Shown one piece after another: positions 56,175 to 61,928 of a stretch of DNA of 61,928 nt (the stretch's first letter is position 1; every line of letters starts with the position of its first letter). Location: NCBI GenBank assembly GCA_905204935.1, contig CAJLBJ010000009.1, positions 1 to 61,928 of the forward strand, given 5' to 3'. Below the pieces are notes generated by a model. It saw nothing but the letters and a program-made list of their open reading frames with translations. It was not told the origin of the DNA and ran no database searches. The position numbers and the translations under genes were made by a program. The stretch is from an uncultured Lactobacillus sp. GTDB lineage: Bacteria > Bacillota > Bacilli > Lactobacillales > Lactobacillaceae.

Positions 56175-56870
56175 GTGATTGAATATAAAAATGTTTATAA
56201 AACATATCCTAATAACGTATCAGCAATTAATGGATTATCAGTCAAAATTAACCAGGGTGATTTTGTTTATGTTGTTGGACCAAGTGGAGCAGGAAAATCA
56301 ACTTTTATTAAGATGATGTATCGCGAAGAAAAACCTACTTCTGGTCATATTCAAGTTAATGCATATTGTTTGGAAAGTATTAAAAATTATGAAATTCCAC
56401 ACTTCAGAAGAGAACTTGGAATTGTTTTTCAAGACTTTAAGTTGCTTCCACGCTTGACGGTTTTTGAAAACGTAGCTTATGCACTTGAAGTTATCGAAAA
56501 ATCTCCTGATGAGATTCAAAAACGTGTAGTCCATGTATTGGAATTAGTTGGACTAGACAAAAAACAAAATAGCTTTCCTAATGAGCTTTCAGGTGGTGAA
56601 CAACAACGTGTTGCAATTGCACGTGCAATTGCAAATCGTCCGGGGATTTTAATTGCCGATGAACCAACCGGAAATCTTGATCCTGAAAATGCTGAGATTA
56701 TCATGGATATTTTAGAAAAAATCAATAAACAAGGAACGACTATTGTTATGGCGACGCATAATAGCCATATTGTTAACGAGTACCGTCATAGAGTTTTAGA
56801 AATTTCTGGTGGTAAAATCGTTCGTGATCAAGAAGGAGGTTTGTATGAAGATGAAGAAACAAACAATTAA
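56175..56870 (+). CDS. ftsE: Cell-division ABC-type ATPase FtsE
   Basis: This 231-residue ATPase has YVVGPSGAGKSTFIK, LSGGEQQRVAIARAIAN and ILIADEPTGNLDPENAE. With FtsX it activates peptidoglycan hydrolases during division and growth. The start is GTG 56175 (VIEYKNVYKTYPN), the best alignment with the family, but it has no ordinary ribosome site; the only one lies upstream of the leader hairpin. It overlaps ftsX by 26 bases. Confidence 0.95.
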   Translation: MIEYKNVYKTYPNNVSAINGLSVKINQGDFVYVVGPSGAGKSTFIKMMYREEKPTSGHIQVNAYCLESIKNYEIPHFRRELGIVFQDFKLLPRLTVFENVAYALEVIEKSPDEIQKRVVHVLELVGLDKKQNSFPNELSGGEQQRVAIARAIANRPGILIADEPTGNLDPENAEIIMDILEKINKQGTTIVMATHNSHIVNEYRHRVLEISGGKIVRDQEGGLYEDEETNN

Positions 56871-57738
56871 ACGCCACTTGATCGAAAGTTTAAAGAGTTT
56901 AAAGCGTAATACAAGGATGTCAATAGCCGCTATTGGTGCGGTAACCGTGACGTTGTTGTTAGTTGGTGTATTGTTGTCGATTATCTTTAACGTCAATAAA
57001 GTTGCAAATGATATTCAAAATGATGTCCAGGTTCGAGTAGTTATCGATCGTGGAACAAATAAAGAACAACAAGCGGTATTGAAAAAGAAATTAGCCAAAA
57101 TTGATGGTGTAGAAGATATCAAATTTTCTAGTCGTAAGCAAGAATTAGAAAATGTTGTTGGAACTTATGGAAAAGAATTTAATCTCTTTAAGGGAGACGA
57201 CAATCCACTTTATGATGTGTTTGTCGTTCAAGCAAGTTCTCCTGAGATGACATTAAAAGTTGCTAAGCAGGCTAAGAAACTCCGCAATGTTTATGATACT
57301 AAATATGGCGGAGCATCTGCTAAGAAGCTCTTTAAAGTTGTTGCCAACATTCAACGTTGGGGGATTTTGATTAGTTTATTACTTTTATTTGTAGCTGTCT
57401 TTTTAATTTCTAATACAATTCGGATTGCGATTTTTTCACGTAAAGATGAAATTCAAATTATGCGACTCGTAGGTGCTACAAATAGCTTTATTCGTTGGCC
57501 TTTTATTCTTGAAGGGGCTTGGACTGGTTTGTTAGGTGCAATTTTACCCATAATCGTTGTTGACGTGGGGTATATTTGGGCTTATGGGATTCTTTCAGAT
57601 TCTTTGCGAGGCACAAGTTATCATTTAATTGCACCACATGTTTTCTTGTTTGAAATCGATTTGTTAATGGCATTGATTGGTTTGATAATCGGGGCATTAG
57701 GAGCAGGAATTTCGATGCGACGCTTCTTGAAACTATAA
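56845..57738 (+). CDS. ftsX: Cell-division protein FtsX
   Basis: The 297-residue membrane partner of FtsE has an N-terminal segment (SIAAIGAVTVTLLLVGVLLSI), an extracellular loop (about 50-165) that contacts wall hydrolases, and three C-terminal segments with the RLVGATNSFIRWPFILEGAW coupling region. ATG 56845 with AAGGAGGTTTGT lies inside the end of ftsE. The operon ends at a terminator. Confidence 0.95.
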   Translation: MKMKKQTIKRHLIESLKSLKRNTRMSIAAIGAVTVTLLLVGVLLSIIFNVNKVANDIQNDVQVRVVIDRGTNKEQQAVLKKKLAKIDGVEDIKFSSRKQELENVVGTYGKEFNLFKGDDNPLYDVFVVQASSPEMTLKVAKQAKKLRNVYDTKYGGASAKKLFKVVANIQRWGILISLLLLFVAVFLISNTIRIAIFSRKDEIQIMRLVGATNSFIRWPFILEGAWTGLLGAILPIIVVDVGYIWAYGILSDSLRGTSYHLIAPHVFLFEIDLLMALIGLIIGALGAGISMRRFLKL

Positions 57739-57749
57739 AATAGTAAATA

Positions 57750-57795
57750 AAAAGGCTCTTGTTAGCGATATTTAATCGTTGATAAGAACCTTTTT
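57750..57795 (+). terminator. Terminator of ftsEX
   Basis: AAAGGCTCTTGTTAGCGAT pairs with ATCGTTGATAAGAACCTTT with small internal mismatches, then a T-run. Confidence 0.85.
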
Positions 57796-57921
57796 TTATT
57801 TAATATAAGTTTAATTTATAGACGCAAAACGAATTTAAATATTCCAAGCAAGTTAATATCAAAAATGGCAAAAGTTAGTTACAATTAGATAACGAAAAAA
57901 ATTTAAGGACTGTTATTAAAA

Positions 57922-59892
57922 ATGGACAAATATTTTTATTTTGAGTTAATTGTAATTAGCTTGATTTTTATTTTATATTTTGGCGGACATAAGTATCGCT
58001 TTATGAAGCTAGGTTTGATGTTAGTGATGCTTATTACTACAGGAATTTACTTGATTTGGAGAACGTTTTATACGTTACCAACGTCAAGTATAGCAAGTTT
58101 AATTGTAGGGATATTGTTATTAGCAGCTGAATGGTTAGGATTTGCAAATTCGGCAGTATTTTATTTTTTATTTTCTAAAGATTTTAAACGTCCGCTAAAA
58201 ACAGTTGATGATTTATCTGAATTACCAAGTATTGATGTTTATATTGCAACTTATAATGAAAGTATTGATATTTTGAAACGTACGCTTGTAGCAGCAACAC
58301 TATTGGATTATCCGGATAAAAGTAAGGTTAATGTTTATGTTTGTGATGATGGAAGTCGCTTAAGTGTTAAAAAAATATGTGCAGAATATGGAGCGACACA
58401 TATCACACGCAAAACTCATGAACATGCTAAAGCAGGAAATTTAAATAATGCATTGAGTATTACAGATGGTGAGTTGATCTTGATTTTAGATGCGGATATG
58501 ATTCCAAGACAAGATATGCTCATGCGTATGGTTGGTTATTTTAGTAATCCTAAACTAGCCTTTATTCAAGCACCACAAACTTTTTATAATGAGGATCCTT
58601 ATCAATTTAACTTATTTGCTGCTGAAGAATTAGGTTCTGATCAAGATTTTTTCATGCGCGATATTCAGCAACATAAAGATTATTTTAATGCCGTTATGTT
58701 TATTGGCTCAAATGCTTTATTTAGACGTAAAGCGTTAGAGGATATCGGTGGTTTTAGTGTTGGTGTAATTACCGAAGATATGGCTACAGGTATGTTATTG
58801 CACAGTAGAGGTTGGCATGCTTATGCACTTTCAGAAAATTTAGCAAGCGGATTGCAACCAGAAAGTTTTGCAGACATGGTAAGTCAACGTGATCGCTGGG
58901 GACGTGGCAATATTCAGGTTTTGCGTAAATGGAATCCCTTAAAAATCAAAGGACTAAGTTTAATTCAGCGTATTTTTTATATAGATGGTATCTTATATTG
59001 GTTTTATGGCTTAAAAAAATTAATTTTTATATTGGCTCCCGTTTGTTATTTATGCTTTGGTGTTTTGTGTATGAATGTTGAATTTACTACTTTAGTATGG
59101 TTTTGGGGTCCAACTTTTATTGCGTCACATCTTTCTTTTGATTTGATTGCTAAAGGTAAGCAGTCATTATTTGTGAACAATTTATATGAAACATCGCTTT
59201 CTGTTCATATGTCAAAGGCAATTTTAGCCGAAGTATTTTTTAAAAAGCATGATAAGTTTGTGGTTACTAACAAAGGGATAAATACCAAACACTGGTACTA
59301 TAACTGGCGTTTAGCTTGGCCGTTATTTATAATATGGATATTGTCATTATATGGAATAATAAAAGCTATTTTGATTTTATTAGGTTTACCTTCGAGTATT
59401 GAGGAAAATAGTATCTATCTTAATATTTTTTGGGCAATCTATAATTTATTTAGTATTACATTGGCTTTGTTTATGTGTATGGAACGTCCACGTTACCGTA
59501 AAGCTGAAAGATTTGTAGTCCAAAAAAAAGCCAAGGTTCAACTTGATAATCAACAACTAATTAAAGCTTTTGTTGTTGATTTAAGTGAATACGGCGCATA
59601 TATAAAATTAATAAATTATAGTACTAAGCAGCAAAAATTAAGTGGATGGCTATTAATAGATGATCAAAAAATTGCTTTTGAAACACAAAGAATAACAATT
59701 ACTGAACAACAAAAAGATGTCTATATAGGTTGTAAATTTACTACTGTAACTAAGCAACAATATAGTTATTTGATTACACAGACTTATGCACAAAAATCAA
59801 CTCAAATTGTTCAACCGATTAAAAAACATCGGATGTTTAGAGTACTTTTTTCTTGGATTATTAAACATAAAAAGTTGAGAAGTGTGAAATAA
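57922..59892 (+). CDS. BcsA-like membrane glycosyltransferase (GT2) with C-terminal PilZ domain
   Basis: The 656-residue protein has about three N-terminal membrane segments, a GT2 domain and about four more segments. Processive-synthase motifs are complete: VCDDGS, DAD (Asp 190/192), TED (284-286) and QRDRW (322-326). The C-terminus matches a PilZ c-di-GMP receptor: RKAER (Arg 526 and 530, RxxxR) and DLSEYG (553-558, DxSxxG). It should polymerise a sugar nucleotide and export the chain when c-di-GMP binds. Cellulose synthase is the closest model, but no BcsB is seen and the product is unknown. Nine bases separate it from the GGDEF gene. Confidence 0.9.
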   Translation: MDKYFYFELIVISLIFILYFGGHKYRFMKLGLMLVMLITTGIYLIWRTFYTLPTSSIASLIVGILLLAAEWLGFANSAVFYFLFSKDFKRPLKTVDDLSELPSIDVYIATYNESIDILKRTLVAATLLDYPDKSKVNVYVCDDGSRLSVKKICAEYGATHITRKTHEHAKAGNLNNALSITDGELILILDADMIPRQDMLMRMVGYFSNPKLAFIQAPQTFYNEDPYQFNLFAAEELGSDQDFFMRDIQQHKDYFNAVMFIGSNALFRRKALEDIGGFSVGVITEDMATGMLLHSRGWHAYALSENLASGLQPESFADMVSQRDRWGRGNIQVLRKWNPLKIKGLSLIQRIFYIDGILYWFYGLKKLIFILAPVCYLCFGVLCMNVEFTTLVWFWGPTFIASHLSFDLIAKGKQSLFVNNLYETSLSVHMSKAILAEVFFKKHDKFVVTNKGINTKHWYYNWRLAWPLFIIWILSLYGIIKAILILLGLPSSIEENSIYLNIFWAIYNLFSITLALFMCMERPRYRKAERFVVQKKAKVQLDNQQLIKAFVVDLSEYGAYIKLINYSTKQQKLSGWLLIDDQKIAFETQRITITEQQKDVYIGCKFTTVTKQQYSYLITQTYAQKSTQIVQPIKKHRMFRVLFSWIIKHKKLRSVK

Positions 59893-59901
59893 GGTGGCAA
59901 A

Positions 59902-61803
59902 ATGCGAAAGAAAATCTTAGTAAGATTGACACTTATTATGGGACTTTTGATAATTTGCTTACAAGTATTTTTTAGTACTTATTTACGCAATACGGAGTTT
60001 CATGCAGAAATTAAAAATCTAGAAGTGACAGTTAAGCAGTCAATTCAAAATTATCAGATGCTTGAAAAATATCAAAAACAAGCACGTAATTTATTTGCAA
60101 AAGATTATTTTAAACGGGTACAGATAGCCCAAATAATTACAAATGAAAAGAATTTAGCCCAATTAAATACCAATCAATGGCAAGAAATTTTAAATTTTTT
60201 AGGAATACAGATAATTAATATCTTAAATGAGCATGCAGTTGTTGTACAAAGTAGTCAACCGCAAAATATTGGGTTGAAATTGCTACAAATAGGTGAACTT
60301 AGGCAATTAATGAATAATGCAGCTAAAAAATATATACTAGATTTGAATGGTAAAGATCCTGTAACAAAACAAAAGACTATTTATTTAGTGTGCAAATTGA
60401 GTGCTACAACTAGCATGCAGCTGCAAATCCCTTATAGTGAATGGCAAAGCTATCAACGGCAAGCAACTTTAAAACAGTTGACCAAAGCAATTCCCACACA
60501 GGCTAGCCGTACATTGTTTGTGTTAAATGAAAACAATAAGCTGTTAGCACTTTCTTGGAATAATACACAAAAAGTAAATATTGACAATCGATTAAAACAG
60601 GTCAAAAAGGCAACCAAAAATCCGATTATTGTTGAATTTAATCAAAAAAAGGTGTTGATGGTAGCAAAAAAATATGCCGATAAATATTTTGTATATACAT
60701 CACAGCTAAATAAAATCGAGCAAAAAATCTTGGGACAATTAGGCAATGTTATTTTTTTCATGCTAATTTTGTTATTGGTTGCATTATTAGTGGTTTACTT
60801 TATGATGGATCGGTTGGTTTTAAAAGATATTGAATCTTTAAATTTCTTGACGAAACGTTTTTGTCAAGGTTACAACGTGAAATTTTCTAACTATCATACA
60901 CCTGAATTAAATGGCCTGGCTCAAAATTTGAGCAAGTTAATTAATGTAATTGGAACTAAAAATGAACATTTATCTAGTGTAGTTTCGCTTTTAGGTGATA
61001 ACTTTGGTGCGTATGAGTATTATCGCGAACTTAATCAACTATATTATTCTAAAAATTTACCTAACTTGCTAGGTATAAGCGAAGAAGAATGTGTTGTGAA
61101 ACTTAAAGAACAATTGAAAAAAGAGGGACAACGCTTAAATGAATTACCAGATGAAAATGCAAAAATCGAAAATAGCAGCATTTTTAAAACTGTTGATGGT
61201 AAAACTTTGTTAGGACATCATACTTATTCAAAACAGATATCGTATACTTTTTTTGAAGATGTTACTGAAGAGCAAAATATTAAAGAAAATTTAAAAGCAA
61301 CCTTACAAAAGGCACAAAATAAAAATTATTTGGATTCGTTGACTAAATTATATAACCGTAAGATGCTAATCAAAAAGCTTACTAATATTATTAAACAAAA
61401 AGATCCTCAAGGAATTATCTTATTTATGGATATGGACAATTTCAAGGAAATTAATGACCAATTTGGACACTTACAAGGCGACATTTTACTAAAAGAATTT
61501 GCCGATATTTTGCGTGCTCAATTTGGGAATGATGCCGTTAAGGTCAGATTAGGTGGCGATGAATTCGTGGTTGTTTTGACGCATGCCATCGAAAAACAAC
61601 TATTAGAAAAGAAATTGACTAATTTTTTAAAGGTTGTCAATGAAAAATTATTTGCAAAATATCATAATGTTAATTTAACAGTTAGTATTGGAGCAGCTTA
61701 TATCATACCTCAATTCGATGATATAGATAGCTTATACCAAAAAGCCGATGAGGCAATGTATTATGCTAAAAAGCATGGTAAAAATAATTTTTATATAATC
61801 TAG
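59902..61803 (+). CDS. Membrane GGDEF protein, probable diguanylate cyclase
   Basis: The 633-residue protein has a membrane segment at 5-25, an extracellular sensor to about 285, a second segment (VIFFMLILLLVALLVVYFM), a HAMP-like stretch, a PAS-like stretch (about 355-460) and a GGDEF domain. The active motif is intact (LGGDEF, 551-555), with DSLTKLYNR and LFMDMDNFKEIND, so c-di-GMP synthesis from GTP is expected. The inhibitory I-site RxxD is missing: GNDA stands there. ATG 59902 with AAGGTGG. It follows the PilZ glycosyltransferase and probably supplies its activator. The sensed signal is unknown. Confidence 0.92.
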   Translation: MRKKILVRLTLIMGLLIICLQVFFSTYLRNTEFHAEIKNLEVTVKQSIQNYQMLEKYQKQARNLFAKDYFKRVQIAQIITNEKNLAQLNTNQWQEILNFLGIQIINILNEHAVVVQSSQPQNIGLKLLQIGELRQLMNNAAKKYILDLNGKDPVTKQKTIYLVCKLSATTSMQLQIPYSEWQSYQRQATLKQLTKAIPTQASRTLFVLNENNKLLALSWNNTQKVNIDNRLKQVKKATKNPIIVEFNQKKVLMVAKKYADKYFVYTSQLNKIEQKILGQLGNVIFFMLILLLVALLVVYFMMDRLVLKDIESLNFLTKRFCQGYNVKFSNYHTPELNGLAQNLSKLINVIGTKNEHLSSVVSLLGDNFGAYEYYRELNQLYYSKNLPNLLGISEEECVVKLKEQLKKEGQRLNELPDENAKIENSSIFKTVDGKTLLGHHTYSKQISYTFFEDVTEEQNIKENLKATLQKAQNKNYLDSLTKLYNRKMLIKKLTNIIKQKDPQGIILFMDMDNFKEINDQFGHLQGDILLKEFADILRAQFGNDAVKVRLGGDEFVVVLTHAIEKQLLEKKLTNFLKVVNEKLFAKYHNVNLTVSIGAAYIIPQFDDIDSLYQKADEAMYYAKKHGKNNFYII

Positions 61804-61835
61804 TTTTAAAGGGGCTGGGAAAAAAGTACCAGTCT

Positions 61836-61900
61836 GGACATAAAAATAGCTGATTGAATTTCTAAAAATGAAGTTTGATCAGCTATTTTTCTATTATGTC
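61836..61900 (+). terminator. Terminator of the glycosyltransferase/GGDEF operon, possible dispersed repeat
   Basis: AAAAATAGCTGAT (61842-61854) pairs with ATCAGCTATTTTT (61878-61890), extended inward by G-U pairs and outward by GACATA/TATGTC. The preceding GGGGCTGGGA...CCAGTCTGG resembles short repeated elements seen near gene ends in related bacteria, but only one copy is here. Confidence 0.65.
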
Positions 61901-61928
61901 TATTTTTGGTTCGTTTTTTTGGGGATTT

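Overview
The window is a low-GC Firmicutes chromosome segment, most likely from the family Lactobacillaceae. The evidence is AT-rich DNA with strong AAGGAGG-type ribosome sites, a tmRNA with an AKNNNNSYALAA-type tag, class Ib ribonucleotide reductase (nrdHIEF), the block ffs-dnaX-ybaB-recR-yaaL-tmk-darA-holB-yabA-rsmI, the neighbourhood ydiF-like ABC-F / rex / CPBP protease / groESL, and comFA-comFC-hpf-secA-prfB-ftsEX in the order usual for lactobacilli. The genus cannot be fixed from sequence alone. There are no tRNA or rRNA genes, CRISPR arrays, prophages or insertion sequences.

Layout. 1-2.6 kb: a DUF1836 regulator facing a haemolysin III-like membrane protein, an ArsR-type regulator and RNase HI. 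2.6-5.6 kb (minus strand): a three-gene ABC importer of the TrpXYZ type behind a long structured leader with a 16-codon leader peptide and a terminator. 5.6-10 kb: an L,D-transpeptidase, tmRNA and a two-component system. 10-13.3 kb: lutABC for L-lactate oxidation. 13.4-24.7 kb: a small Xre regulator, lipoteichoic acid synthase, pgi, a membrane-anchored nuclease with a partner protein, mprF, and a copper ATPase behind a cop box. 24.7-28.4 kb (minus): nrdHIEF. 28.7-41 kb: an rRNA-type methyltransferase, tadA, SRP RNA, the DNA replication/repair block, an acyl-ACP thioesterase, an acetyltransferase, asparaginase, and tsaB-rimI-tsaD. 41-48.5 kb: ABC-F ATPase, rex, CPBP protease, CIRCE-controlled groESL, tagO. 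48.6-57.7 kb: YigZ, comFA-comFC, hpf, secA, prfB (with the classical programmed frameshift), ftsEX. 57.9-61.8 kb: a two-gene unit encoding a BcsA-like membrane glycosyltransferase with a C-terminal PilZ domain and a membrane GGDEF protein.

How the genes work together. Several encode envelope functions (LtaS, TagO, MprF, L,D-transpeptidase, FtsEX). Others form the information-processing core (DnaX, HolB, YabA, RecR, Tmk, RNR, SecA, RF2, tmRNA, SRP RNA). ComFA/ComFC and the DNA-entry-type nuclease suggest inherited competence machinery. The most notable items are the c-di-GMP-type glycosyltransferase/diguanylate cyclase pair at the right end, the leader-peptide attenuator in front of the ABC importer, two genes whose best-spaced start codons are ATT and ATA, a palindromic terminator sequence present at two distant loci, and a pair of membrane coiled-coil proteins that share an N-terminal module but carry a nuclease domain and a small C-terminal domain respectively. 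Start sites in the feature list were chosen by Shine-Dalgarno (SD) spacing. All functional assignments come from reading motifs by eye, without database searches.
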